Source: Arachis hypogaea (taxonomy: Eukaryota; Streptophyta; Magnoliopsida; Fabales; Fabaceae). Taken from it: DNA of 64,000 nucleotides. Under the pieces are notes generated by a model. It did no database searches. It saw only the letters and a program-made list of their open reading frames with translations, and had not been told where the DNA came from. Positions 19,801 through 30,562 of this stretch are shown one piece after another. The stretch covers positions 128,243,518 to 128,307,517 of the forward strand of contig NC_092038.1 in assembly GCF_003086295.3 (NCBI RefSeq). The letters are read 5' to 3'. Numbering within the stretch: the stretch's first letter is position 1; every line of letters begins with the position of its first letter. Both the position numbers and the translations under genes were made by a program.

Positions 19801-20578
19801 TACATGACTTTATTTGAAGATACATGCATGTTGCTCACTGACCAATAGAAATGCAAAGAGGTTGACACAGGAAAGCAGTACAACAACAATGCATGCACCA
19901 AGGAGAAAGGAAAATCCTTATCATTTTCTTCCATGGAAGCACCTCTTAGATTAATTAAACCCTCCAAAACAAACAGTTTTCAAAATTGTCACTATTTTCT
20001 TCATTGCTTGCTATCATTCAACTTATACATTCTCAGATAATTTGAAAAAGGTTAATTGTAAAGCAGTAACGCACTGATAAGATAACCGAGCAAATAAGTA
20101 AAGTATTCAAATACAATATCATCCCTAGATAGCAAGATCAGTAACTATTGTTAAGCAAATTTCAGAAATTGTCAGTTAAAAAGGCGGCATTATCAACGAT
20201 GAACACATTCTTAAACTATTTAACACCTACCCAACATTAGGTGCCTGCAGCTTGCTTAATAATGGATGGTTGAAAATGAGAAACCCCCCCCCCCCCCCCA
20301 ACAACAGAAAAAAAAAACCACCAAAAAACACACGCACATTCTACTGTAATTACCACAAACAGTTGATGAATTGAAAATCTTTCGATATTGATTATGCATT
20401 CAAATTGAAACCGGGCACCACACGCACACAAAATAAATAAACAATAAAAAGAAACCTTGACGGTGTCAAATGGATGGCCAATGGCAACAGTGGCAACGCC
20501 AGCGATCAAACCTGCCACATATTCCTTGTACCCTGATGCTGAAGCTGAAGCTGAAGTTGAAGTTGAAATCTCCTCCAT
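16833..20578 (-). CDS. BAC1: Mitochondrial carrier, basic amino acid (arginine/ornithine) type, BAC1-like
   Basis: Inner-membrane mitochondrial carrier; the closest family I recognise is plant BAC1, which exchanges arginine, lysine and ornithine. Eight exons with GT-AG junctions: 20456-20578, 19175-19264, 18007-18108, 17742-17846, 17544-17642, 17281-17469, 17073-17171 and 16833-16967. All introns fall between codons. The product is 313 aa, a normal carrier length. The three tandem carrier repeats each show the signature: HPFDTVK (residues 35-41), CPTELVK (about 134-140) and LPLDVAK (about 242-248). Other conserved blocks are YKEYVAG, GLYRGATSSF, CRMQIQG, GIFRGGFTTLLRE, and GPTVTRAFPANAA near the end. 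The N-terminus has a Ser/Thr/Ala repeat (about residues 5-15) before the first helix. No frameshift or stop was found. Substrate assignment is by family resemblance. Confidence 0.9.
18430..18620. repeat. Dispersed legume repeat in intron 2 of the carrier gene
   Basis: The segment containing CGAAGACCTAACACAATCCT, TTATCCGGGCTTGGGACCGG and CATAGGCGGAGTT matches, from memory, a sequence scattered through legume genomes, often in introns. GGGTAAAGGACTTTGTT flanks it on both sides (about 18413 and 18546), which may mark its insertion or a local duplication. No coding potential. Confidence 0.5.
20284..20299. repeat. Poly-C tract in intron 1 of the carrier gene
   Basis: An uninterrupted run of about 16 C (G on the transcribed strand), followed shortly by an A-rich run. 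It lies about 160 bp inside the first intron, near the 5' splice site. Confidence 0.9.
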
Positions 20579-21616
20579 TTCTCTCTAACCTGATGTGGAT
20601 TTGTGAGCTACATGTTACGAACTATCATGCCGTGTAGTCAATTAGTGTATGCAATCCATCGTCTTGATTGTCGGAATCCTCGACTGACTGCCACAGTGTG
20701 TAAGGCGTTAAGGAGGGGCGGCGCGGCGGTCGTCGGTGAGATGTTAAGGTTTGGACGCCGACCACAGAGCTTGATGAATGCCTCTCTTCTCCCTGAGCAT
20801 TAGTCCCCACTTTGAGAACCACTCACAATTATTGATGTTCTCACTATTTTTGTTAGAGAACAATGTTAAGTAATTAACTTTTTTATCAGTTAATTTTAAA
20901 AAAAATTTATTTGTTTTATAAAATAAATTTAAATTATTAATATAAAATATAATAAATAAAAAATTAAGATTTATTTATCTAATAAAAAATACAACGTTAA
21001 GATTTAAGAATATTTAATTAATTTGAGATGAGGAGAATATAAATTGTATTAAATATATTATATGTATACAAAAATTAATTATTATATATTTATATATAAA
21101 TATAAATATTATTTTATATATTATATATACACAAAAATTAATTTTAATATATATTATATATAAATAATTAATTTAGTGATTAATTTTAGTATATATATAA
21201 TATAATTATTTGTTGAATTTGAATTTATTATTTTTATTTTATATATTATTTTTGTCCTAGCACTTTTTCTGATTTCCAATATGGTATTTGTGTTCTTCTT
21301 CTTTTAGTCTTTGTTGTGGTCATGGTAGTGTTCTTTTTCTTTTTTTATGTGTCGTTATTGTTTTCATTTAACTTCTTCTTTTTATTATTGTGTCTTGTTT
21401 TAATTATATTTGATTGTCGTTGTTTTTATTTTTTTTTATTACGTCTGATCTCGTTTTTTTTTTCTTTCTCACTTTTTTATTCTTGGAATTTTTGTGAGTG
21501 ATTATCAATAAAAAAATTAGTTCATTAATAAATTTTGATTATCATTTAATTACTACAATTAATTATAATTATTTATTATTTTTATTGAAATAATTGATTT
21601 ATTTATTTTTAGTTTC
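20579..21616. other. Carrier gene upstream region and AT-rich intergenic DNA
   Basis: The first 240 bp are of mixed composition and presumably hold the carrier's 5'UTR and promoter. From 20860 to 21250 the DNA is very A/T-rich with imperfect TATATAAATAT/AATTAATTTTAATATAT arrays. From 21290 to 21500 it is T-rich and pyrimidine-biased. ORFs here are compositional. Confidence 0.5.
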
Positions 21617-22044
21617 TGTACTGTACCCCTACTATCTCGGAAGAAACCGACTTATACCTCGGCACGACTCATTGTGAAAAACGGCTCAATCCTAACAAAA
21701 CACTACCCACAATCTCGCCACAAGATCGGTTACGGAAATATCGGCTAAAACCAATGACCCATTCAATACTAACTATGCTATAAATCGGGCATGAGACCGA
21801 CGATGGCAGCCAGAACAAAAAGTCATTCCAACAACCATACTCTACCATACAAATAATTCATTGTTTATATACTCGCTTCTCTTTAACTAATTCTTTACTA
21901 ACTTAGGCATCGGAGTCCCTTTCGCAGATACCACGCTCGGGTCCGGGTTCACGAGGATATTCCCTGTTTAGCTCGAGTTGTCAGGCACACCAGGGTTGAC
22001 GCAAAGCCGACATATAACTCGGAAGGAGTATCCTTGCAAGAACA
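21617..22044 (+). repeat. 5' LTR of the Tat-type gypsy element
   Basis: Begins TGTACTGTACCCCTACTATC and ends CCTTGCAAGAACA just before the primer-binding region, giving the usual TG...CA. It is less A/T-rich than its flank. A CTCGG motif recurs (about 21635, 21658, 21936 and 22018). The length of 428 bp depends on the chosen left edge, because no paired LTR is available for alignment. Confidence 0.6.
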
Positions 22045-22046
22045 TT

Positions 22047-22064
22047 TGGCGCCCACCGTGGGCC
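22047..22064 (+). other. Primer-binding region of the gypsy element
   Basis: TGGCGCCCACCGTGGGCC follows the LTR end after two bases. TGGCGCC... openings are usual for primer-binding sites of plant Ty3/gypsy elements. I do not assign the tRNA. Confidence 0.6.
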
Positions 22065-22143
22065 CCGCCTCTTCCATAGTTTTATCTAACCTGACGCTAC
22101 TATCTTCGGTTGTTCTTTTATTTTCCTCCGCAGAAATCAAGAC

Positions 22144-23263
22144 ATGACGGATCACTCTGTCACTCCTCAAGCAAACCCAACAAATGCCGAGCTCCTGGCC
22201 GCTAATGCTGCTCTGCTAGCGGACAACCAGCGGATGGCCGACTTGTTAGTGGCTGTCCAGAATAAAGATGGGGATAGAAACGACCATAAGCAAGTCAACA
22301 CCGATCCCCATGGAGAACAGCACACGGAGTCAAATACAAAGACAAGAGATATACCTCTCAAAATGGAGAGACGGCGGACTGGCCCTTTTCTAAAGAAATA
22401 ATGAATTTTAAAATGCCAAAAAATTTAACACTTATAATGACTCTAACACTGTACAAGGGGATCGGAGATCCTAAAGTTCACGTTACAAAATTCAAATCCA
22501 TGATGTTTCTTAACAGTGACTTCGATCCCATCTTGTGCCGGTCTTTTCCCACCTTCTTAGATGGGCTGCCTTGTTATGGTTTTCTAACTTACATGCAGGT
22601 TCCATATCCAGCTTTGACGAATTTACCAAGTTATTCATAAATCATTTTGCAGCCTCCAAAATCTATGTGCGAGATTCGGACTACCTCAGCACAATCAAGC
22701 AAGGGCAGCATGAGAGCCTGAAGGATTACATGACACGCTTCACAGAAGCAGCCATGGAAATCCCCGACCTCAATCCAGAAGTGCAGCTGCATGCCATCAA
22801 GAGCGGTCTCCGGCTTGGAAAATTCCAGGAAGCTATAGCTGTCGCGAAACCCAAGACATTGGAGGAGTTCCGAGATAAAGCAACTGGTCAAATCAAAATA
22901 GAGGAGTTGCGTGAAGCTCGAAGGAGTGAAAAGTCACCATCCTGGAAGGAAGAAGACAAACCCTACAGGTCCCAAAATAAGGACTCTAAAAAACCTTTTA
23001 AACTAACCCCAAAATTTGATTCATATACCAGGTTCAATATCAAGAGGGAGGATATTATTAAGGAGATACTACATAGCAAGTTGATAAAGCCACTAAGCAA
23101 AGCAGGGACATACCAGGATCAGAAGTATGTTGACAGAAACAAACATTGTGCATTTCACCAAAAGTTTGGCCATACTACTGATAAGTGTGTGGTAGCTAAA
23201 GACTTGCTGGAGAGACTAGCAAGGCGGGGTCTTTTGGATAAATATGGCACTACCAGAAGCTAG
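22144..23263 (+). pseudogene. gag of the gypsy element, frameshifted
   Basis: Starts at 22144 (MTDHSVTPQANPTNAEL) with an Ala/Leu/Asn-rich coiled segment. A stop follows at about 22400, and the frame shifts between 22400 and 22600. It resumes with the retrotransposon gag domain: FSNLHAGSISSFDEFTKLF, YLSTIKQGQHESLKDYMTRF, and PKTLEEFRDKATGQI. The tail has KHCAFHQKFGHTTDKC, a zinc-knuckle-like Cys/His cluster, and ends at 23263. Gag forms the particle that packages element RNA. This copy cannot be translated as one protein. Confidence 0.85.
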
Positions 23264-23432
23264 AAAGAACCAATCAGGGATGCGGACAGATTGAGCTACA
23301 GCTCAGACCAAAAAGAAAAAGGAACATGGCATGGACTAGTCGAGACTCCGACCTCCAAGGGTTCAATTACATTCAGGTGGCTTTGCTGGAGGAAGAGCTA
23401 CCAATACGGCTAGGAAGCGGAGCTACCGATCT

Positions 23433-24210
23433 ATGATGACAATGGAAGGATCTCACCAAGACCCATCAACTTCGGCTCTGTCTACCCACATCAGCTTCGG
23501 CGCTGACGACTTTAAGTCTCAGCCCTCGAACTTAGACGATCCAGTAGTGATCTCAGTACGAGTAGGAGAGCTAACCATTAAGAAGGTCCTGCTTGACCCA
23601 AGAAGCAGTGTCGACGTCCTATTCTACTCAACATTCAAAAAGATGCAACTAAGCGATAAAGCATTGCAGCCATCAACTGGAGAATCGGTAGGGTTCTCCG
23701 GCGAAAGGGTCCCTGTATCAGGTTATGTATGGTTAAGAACAACGCTAGGGGAATCCTCGAACTCAAAAATGTTAGATATTCAATTTTTAGCAGTCGACTG
23801 TGTAAGCCCTTATAATGTTATTTTGGGATGTCCATCCCTAAATTCTTTCGAAGCTATTGTCTCCACAATTTACCTATGTGTCAAGTTCCATGTGCAGGAT
23901 AACATAGTGGCAACAGTGCACGCTAACCATAAAGAAGCCAAACAATGTTACAATGCAAGATTAAAGACCATCCCGAAGGAAACCATTCCGAGAATCTATT
24001 CTATATACAACTCGTAAAGCATCCCACTCTGACCGAGATGGATCCAAGAGACAACAATAGTCGTCCCGCTCCCACGGACGACCTGGAAAAAGTACAAGTC
24101 GGACAAGAAAATCAGTTTACTAACATCGGTTCAGCTCTTTTCGCAGCAACAAAACAAAATCTGGTAGGCATATTAAAGGCCAATGCTGACTTGTTTGCAT
24201 GGACCCCTGC
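23433..24210 (+). pseudogene. Protease region and start of pol, gypsy element
   Basis: The aspartic protease-like fold is recognisable from VVISVRVGELTIKKVLLDPR, with active-site context LDPRSS. Relatives have DPGSS, so a Gly next to the catalytic Asp is now Arg. The conserved YNVILGCPSLN follows. After a stop at 24017 the pol frame continues (LFAATKQNLVGILKANADLF) until the hAT insertion at 24211 cuts it inside the DLFAWTPAD motif. Confidence 0.8.
24203..24210. repeat. Left 8-bp target-site duplication of the hAT element
   Basis: ACCCCTGC immediately precedes the hAT terminus. The identical octamer follows the right terminus at 26954-26961. Eight bases is the diagnostic duplication length for hAT transposases. 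Confidence 0.95.
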
Positions 24211-24760
24211 TAGGGGTGGAAAAAGGCCAAGCGGTCTGCCCGGGCCTGTAGCCTGGCCTGTGTTTGGCTTGGCCTGGCCTGACCTGTTATAAAATAGGCA
24301 CAGACTCAAACTTTTATAAAAGCCTTATTATGTTAATAGGCCAGGCCTAGGCTCACTAATTACCCTTATTGGCCTGTCAGGCCTGCCTGTGCCTGTTTAT
24401 ACATAATTGCATATATAAATTTTTTTTTATTATTAATAAAATTATGAGATATTTTAAATTTATTATATTTAATTATAAATAGTTTTGTATATTTTAAATA
24501 CTTTAAAATTTAAAATTTTTATAAATATTAAATATGATATATTAAATGTAAATATGTTTATTAAAAAATATTTTTTTAAAATAATATTTTTATTTTTGTA
24601 AAAAAAATTATCAGGCCTTTTAACAGGCTTCAGGCCAGGCCAGACTGAATAACAGGCCAAGTTTAGTACTTTAAAAAAAGCCTATAGCAAGCTACAGGCT
24701 AGGCTCAGGTCAATTGATCACATGACAGGACAGGCCTGTTAAGAGCAAAGCCTGGCCTGG

Positions 24761-26927
24761 TGATGTGGGTGCATCATTGCCTGTTTTTGGTAGTTATTTT
24801 AGTTTTCAAACAAATTTTGTTAATAAATGAGTAAAAGCATGAAAAATCTCTGCATTAGGAAAGATCTTAAGCATAGGTGAATTTTAGCTAATATACAAGG
24901 GAAATATGATAAAATAGATCCCACTAAGTGAAGATTTAATTTTGAGTATTATTAGTACACTTAGTATATAAAGATCATCTTGTATATTACGTTGATACAC
25001 TTATTTGCTTGATGATAGGTAAAATAGAAGCAGAGGAAAGCAAAGAGGTAAACCAACGTTGGTGTGAAATTATCAAAGACCCAACGTTGGAGGAAATATT
25101 GATAATGATCTAACGTTGGTATGAAGAGAGATGGAACCAACGTTGGTGGCAAAGTTGGTGAAAGTTGGACCTCAAACGTGCCAAGAAAAAGGTCCATAGT
25201 TGGAGCTATAGTTGGAGTTATAGTTGGAGCCATAGTTGGAGTCATAGTTGGACCTCCAACTATGCCTCAAACTAATGGTGCAGCGTTGGAGCCAAAGTTG
25301 GTGGTCCAACGTGCGCAACAAAATGCATGCAGAAATCAAAGACCATGCATACGCGTCACCCACGCGTACGCGTGAGTAGTGAAAAATGACAATCCACGCG
25401 TGCGCGTCGGCGACGCGCACGTGTCAGAAGAATGTTGGCACAGCAATGTTGTCTGCAACGCTAGTGTTAAATGGCAACATTGTGGGGTCACGCGTACTCG
25501 TCGCTCACGTGTACACGTGACCAGGAAAAACGTTGGAGGTAACGTTTGCATGCCAACGTTGGGTCAAACACTGCAGCAGGACCTGGGAACATTTTTCTTA
25601 ATGTTTGTGACACTGAACACGGCCCAATAAAAGCCAATACAACCCAAAAGCATGCATTCACCTCTCAAGCAAGCAGAGCCCATCAACTCACTCAATCCAA
25701 GGCACAAGAAGCATCTAGATTAGAAATTTTTCATTCAAGTGTACTTTTCATTTCAGTTTGTAAGCCTATAAATAAGCATTAGTTTTCATGAAGTAAGAGG
25801 GACAAAAGAAAGGAAGAATTAAAGGAGTGGGAGAGAGTGAAGACGAATTCGAATTTCTGTGAATTGGCACACTCCAAGGGGAGTGGGTCTTCGGACCCCT
25901 CCCCTCAACCACTTTTCTTCCCTTTCTCTTCTTTTCTTCATTAGTAGTAGTTAATCTTAGTTTGTAATTCTCTTTTATAAATTCTAAATTTTCATTTTCT
26001 GCTTTGAATTCTCCATCTTAATCTTTATTTTTATGCACTTTAGTTTCATGGAAATTGGTTTCTGTTTAAGAGCAATGACCACGTAAACCCCACTTTATTA
26101 GGTTAGAGAGCTCTGTTGTAATTCAATGGGTCAATAATAATTTTCATTATTCTTCTTCTTTCTTTTCTCTTGATCTTACTAGAAAGCTTTCGATCTTCAT
26201 CCAATTGGGTAGTTGTCTTGAAAAAGAAGCTATTCATAATTAGATCTCCTTTGAACCTTGGAAGAGGAATGAGGAGATCATGTTAGAAATGCTTTCTCAT
26301 GTTGGATCAGATTGGGGTTTAGATGGATATGGTGACATATAATCCTACTAACACTTTGATTTGAAAATACATGTGGTATAATTAATGCCCATACTTCATC
26401 TATTTCCATGAGCAATTAAATCAAGGAATTGGGCAATTGTTCAAGCTTAGAGAGATTGGATTACCAAGGAATTGGGATCTAATCACCTAAGATTGCCAAG
26501 GAGATCAATGAATGCATTGATTGAGGAAGATATGAGAATAAACTTGATCCGGAGAATGCAACATCTCCTAAGCCCAATGAACTCCCCATCTCTGATCTAC
26601 CGATTCTCTTTATTTTCTGTTGTTTATTTTCATGCTTAATCACCCCATTCCCATTTACTTTCCTGCACTTTAAGCTTCTACACTTTAATTTCCTGTTATT
26701 TACTTTCAGTCATTTACATTCCATGCAATTTGCTTTTTCCGCCATTTAATTTCCTGCACTTCCAACTTCAAATCTACTTAGTTCAACTAGAATACCCATC
26801 CAATTAAAGTTGATCAACCAATCAATTCCTGTGGGATTCGACCTCACTCTATTGTGAGTTTTTACTTGACGACAATCCGGTGCACTTGCCGGTGAAAATT
26901 TGTTGAGAGACAAGTTTTCGTGCATCA
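24761..26927 (+). mobile_element. Solo LTR (2.17 kb) nested in the hAT element
   Basis: Begins TGATGTGGGTGCATCATTGC and ends TTTTCGTGCATCA, so it has TG...CA with TGATG/CATCA ends. It is flanked by CCTGG (24756-24760) and CCTAG (26928-26932), a 5-bp duplication with one mismatch. It has an LTR-type promoter (TATAAATA at 25767-25774) and, near its end, a segment (TGTGGGATTCGACCTCACTC, ACAATCCGGTGCACTTGCCG) typical of the 3' end of legume gypsy LTRs. There is no internal coding region. It most likely formed by recombination between the two LTRs of a full element. Confidence 0.75.
25046..25560. repeat. Palindrome-rich upstream region of the solo LTR
   Basis: CCAACGTTGG and one-base variants occur at about 25053, 25081, 25112, 25137 and 25552. 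A 12-bp minisatellite (ATAGTTGGAGYT) repeats about five times at 25196-25255. The stretch 25348-25520 is built from ACGCGT, GCGCGT, CACGTG and GTACACGTG motifs. The whole block lies 200-700 bp upstream of the LTR TATA box. Confidence 0.8.
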
Positions 26928-26961
26928 CCTAGCCTGGCCTATTTCCACCCCTAACCCCTGC

Positions 26962-28323
26962 TGACATGCCAGGGATCGATTCAAACTTTATATGTCACAA
27001 GCTGGTAGTCAACCCCAATGCTCGACCTATAAGACAAAAGAAACAAAATTTGGGCACAGAGAGAAGAAATGCAGCAGCGGCAGAAACACAGAAACTACTT
27101 GACACAGGATTCATCCGAGAAATACGCTTTTCGTCATGGCTAGAAAACGTGGTAATGGACAAGAAAATCTCAGGAAAATGGTGAATGTGCGTATATTTTA
27201 CAGATCCGAACAAAGCCTGCCCGAAGGATTCCTACCCACTGCCGAACATTGACAGGCTAGTAGACGACACCTCCGGATATCAAGTGCTAAGCTTCATGGA
27301 TGCCTATTCCGGTTATAATCAAATACAAATGCACCTACATGACGAAGATGAGACAGCATTTGTAACTGGCCAAGGTAATTTTTGATATAAGGTAATGCCT
27401 TTTGGACAAAAAAATGCAGAGGCAACTTATCAAAGACTGATGGACAAAGTCTTCAAAATCCAAGTTGGGCGAAACATTGAGATATATGTCGACGACATGG
27501 TCGTCAAGTCAAGTTCAGATAAACAGCATGAAGCTGATCTTCAAGAGATTTTCCAACAACTCCGAAAATACAATATGAGGCTAAACCCAGAAAAATGCTC
27601 ATTCGGAGTACAGAAAGAAAAATTTATTGGGTTTATGCTTACAAACAGGGGAATAGAAGCCAACCCCGACAAGTGTCAGGCCGTCATAAACATGCAGTCA
27701 CCAAGAACAGTTAAAGAAGTACAATGCCTCACATGTCGTCTAGCCTCCCTATCCCGATTCTTACCAGTAGCAGCTGCCAGATCGTATCATTTCTTCAATA
27801 CCATCAAAAAGGCTGACAAGTTCGTCTGGATAGAAGAATGTGAAAAGGCCTTCGCCGAATTTAAACATATTCTTGGATTACCACTTATACTAAAAAAGCT
27901 GGAGCAAGGTAAACCACTTTTTGTATTTCTTTCAATTTCAACTAACACCATCAATTTCGTGCTTGTGACAAAAACAGGAAAAGAGTAACACCCATTGTAC
28001 TTCGTTAGCAAGGTCTTGAAAAACACCGAGACAAGATACCCAATGATAGAAAAACTAGCCTTTGGCCTGGTCATCACTGCTCGGCACATACGACATTGTT
28101 TCCAGACATATCCAATTATAGTTCGGACAGGTCACCCCTTGCGCCAAATATTGTCACGACAATAGAGCTCTCTGAATTTGATATTTCATACCAATCTCAA
28201 GGAATACCTAGAGCCCAGGCGTTGGCCGACTTCGTCTCAGAGTTCACAAACAAAGATGAAACACCTAAAACATGGGAGCTATACATAGATGGAGCGTCAA
28301 ATAAAAACGAATGCGGTATATGA
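26962..28323 (+). pseudogene. Reverse transcriptase and RNase H start of the gypsy element
   Basis: Continues pol after the hAT: MPGIDSNFICHKLVVNP, GFIREIRFSSWLENVVM, then a stop at 27182-27184 where relatives have WRMCVDF. The catalytic motif YVDDMVVKS (about 27487) is intact. FGFMLTNRGIEANPDKC-like and LSRFLPVAAARSYHFF blocks follow. Further stops lie at about 27382 (FCYK to F*YK) and at 27986-27988. RNase H begins with WELYIDGASNKNECGI before a stop at 28321. Several stops are CGA/CAA-to-TGA/TAA changes. The enzyme would have copied element RNA into DNA; this copy is dead. Confidence 0.88.
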
Positions 28324-29946
28324 ATCCTTCTGAAAGACGATGCTAGAGTTCAAGCCGAGAAATCAATCAAATTTCTTTTCGAAACGACCAACAACCAAGC
28401 CGAATATGAAGCTCTCATAGCAGGACTAAGACTAGCCAAGGAAGTAGGAGTCTTCAGCCTAAAGGTATACTACAATTCCCTCCTCGTAGTACAACAGGTA
28501 AGCGGTCACTTTCAGGTACGAGATCCCCTCTTGGAAAAATATTTAAACTCGGTCAAAGCCATGATTACTATTTTTCAAAATTTTGAAATATCACATATAC
28601 CTAGGGAACAAAATTATAGAGCCGATATTTTATCTAAATTAGCCACGTATAGAGTAACCGATCAATCAGACAAGTTAAACCATCTCACACTAACAAAACC
28701 AAGTTTAGATATCAAAACTATTCTAAGTATGTCACAGGAAGAAGATTGGCAAAGTCCATTCATTCGCTACCTAAGAACTAGAGAAATACCAGAAGATGAA
28801 AGCCCGAAGTCATTCAGATATAAAGCTAACCTTTATACCATGCTGGGAGCATACCTATACAGACGAGGTGTTTCTAGACCATTACTAAGATGCCTTAGCC
28901 GAGCAGAAGCAGAAAATACCATGGAGGAGGTACACGAGGGAGTATGCAGACACCATACCAGAAGTCGAAGTTTGGCCACAAAAATCCTCCGAGCAGGATA
29001 TTACTGGCCGACATTAAGAAAGGATTGCAGAAGTAAAGTACAAAAGTGTGACGCATGTCAAAGGTGCGTGTCGCTCATCCACAACCCAGCCAAACTGTTA
29101 CATACTTCAGACGTCAGCTGGCCATTCCACAAATGGAGAATGGACATACTCGGACCATTCCCGGTCTCGGCGAGACAGGTAAAGTTTCTTCTGGTAGACA
29201 TAGACTACTTCACAAAATGGATAGAAGCGCAGCCTCTTGCAAAAATAACAGCAGAAAAGGTACAAAATTTCATTTGGAAATCAATTATATGTAGATTCGG
29301 TTTAACTAGAGAAATCGTATCCGATAATGGCAGGCAATTCACAGATAAGAAAGTTGATTCATACTTAACTGACTTGCATATCAAACATTATTTTTCCTCC
29401 GTCGAACACCTACAAACCAACGGGCTCACAGAGGCGACTAATAAGATTATTTTGCAGGCCTTAAAAAAGAAGTTAACGGATGCTAAAGGATGATGGGCAG
29501 AGCTTATACCAGAAGTACTGTGGAGTTATAACACGACACCACAGTCCTCAACAAAAGAAAGCCCGTTCTGACTAGTTTATGGTGCAGACTGCATGATCCC
29601 CATTGAAATTAGTCAAGGGTCTACTCGGACAGAGAATTTTGATGAATAGAGCAACACAGAAGCTAGGTCGACCAAGCTTGACCTAATAAGCGAAGAACAA
29701 AGTCTAATTGAATTAAGGTAAAAGGCTATGCAGGTAGCAATGCGAAAACAATACAACAAAAAGGTACGACCGAGAACCTTAAAGGAAGGAGACTTGGTAC
29801 TGAGACAAATCGAGGAAGTTCAGAAACTGCTAGGACATGGAAAGTTCGCTGCTAATTGGGAAGGCCCCTTCCGGGTTTCCAAATTCTTTGGAAAAGAGGC
29901 ATATTCCCTTGAAACGTTGGAAGGAACGACACTCCTTAACACTTAG
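28324..29946 (+). pseudogene. RNase H end and integrase of the gypsy element
   Basis: RNase H continues with TTNNQAEYEALIAGLRLAKE and VYYNSLLVVQQ; the Asp usual in 'DSQLV' is Asn here (AAT at 28474-28476). Integrase has the zinc-binding part ending KCDACQRC at about 29045. The catalytic core has MDILGPF, IVSDNGRQF and LTEATNKI, with exactly 35 residues between the second Asp and the Glu, so the triad is still readable. Stops interrupt it at 29491-29493, 29569-29571, 29647 and 29720. The C-terminal part (KVRPRTLKEGDLVLRQ ... ANWEGPFRV) ends at 29946. Confidence 0.88.
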
Positions 29947-30562
29947 AATATTTCATCTTTAAAGATGTATTACAGTTGAATCTCTGTTGTAAAATTGGAG
30001 TGGCTACGTACTCTTTTTTCTGATCGCGAGGTTTTATCCCTAAGGAGAGTTTTACTTGAATAGGTTTTAATGAGGCCGACCACTTCACACCTCCCAAAGG
30101 AAAAAACCATTTTTCCATACAACTAAATCTAATTGTCATTATCTATCCAATCACTCACACAGTAATATCAAACCAACGAAACAAAAGTTGGAAATCATAT
30201 TCATATCAAGATGAAAGCCATGACCAATACCAAAGCCAAATGTTCAAAAATAGAGTCGAGTCAAAAGATTGGTATCCAAACATCGACAATTCCTGGTATC
30301 CAAACGAAGAAAGTTTTCTTTTTTTTTTTGAATATCTAACTCTACATCTCTATCCGATTATCCAAAAATTATCAATCATTAGTATCTAACCAACAAAAGC
30401 AAAAGTTGGAATCAATAGTTGCCCATAGGCAATTAATAAAACATAGAGTTAAACCCGACACTAAAACGTCGGATAAAGCAAAGTTCAAAACACTCCAAAC
30501 AAATCGGAGGGAAAAACAGTTCCAAAATAAATACAACTAAAATTTAGATAAACTAATTTTTT
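29947..30562. other. 3' non-coding region of the gypsy element
   Basis: Lies between pol and the antisense gene. The segment around 30020-30080 (GAGGTTTTATCCCTAAGGAG, TTTTAATGAGGCCGACCAC) resembles a conserved post-pol block of Tat-group elements. No ORF. Confidence 0.5.

Larger units (their letters stand above)
24211..26953. mobile_element. Non-autonomous hAT element inserted in gypsy pol
   Basis: Terminal inverted repeats are TAGGGGTGGAAAAAGGCCA on the left and, in reverse complement, TAGGGGTGGAAATAGGCCA on the right. They are flanked by a perfect 8-bp duplication (24203-24210 and 26954-26961). The sub-terminal region is packed with GGCCTG/CAGGCC in both orientations (24225-24400 and 24612-24760). 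The hAT-derived DNA proper is only about 576 bp, because 24761-26927 is a later insertion. There is no transposase, so it was moved by a relative elsewhere. Removing it and one duplication copy restores the pol frame exactly. Confidence 0.95.

Noticed and set aside
20603..20822. Short ORFs on both strands upstream of the carrier gene
   Set aside because: They lie in the presumed promoter/5'UTR; no family resemblance, different frames on opposite strands.
21316..21501. Phe-rich 61-codon plus ORF
   Set aside because: Product of a T-rich tract.
25121..25630. Several ORFs in the palindrome-rich block, some with regular Val/Gly/Ile repeats
   Set aside because: The repeats come from the 12-bp minisatellite and ACGCGT motifs in the solo LTR; LTRs are not expected to encode proteins here.
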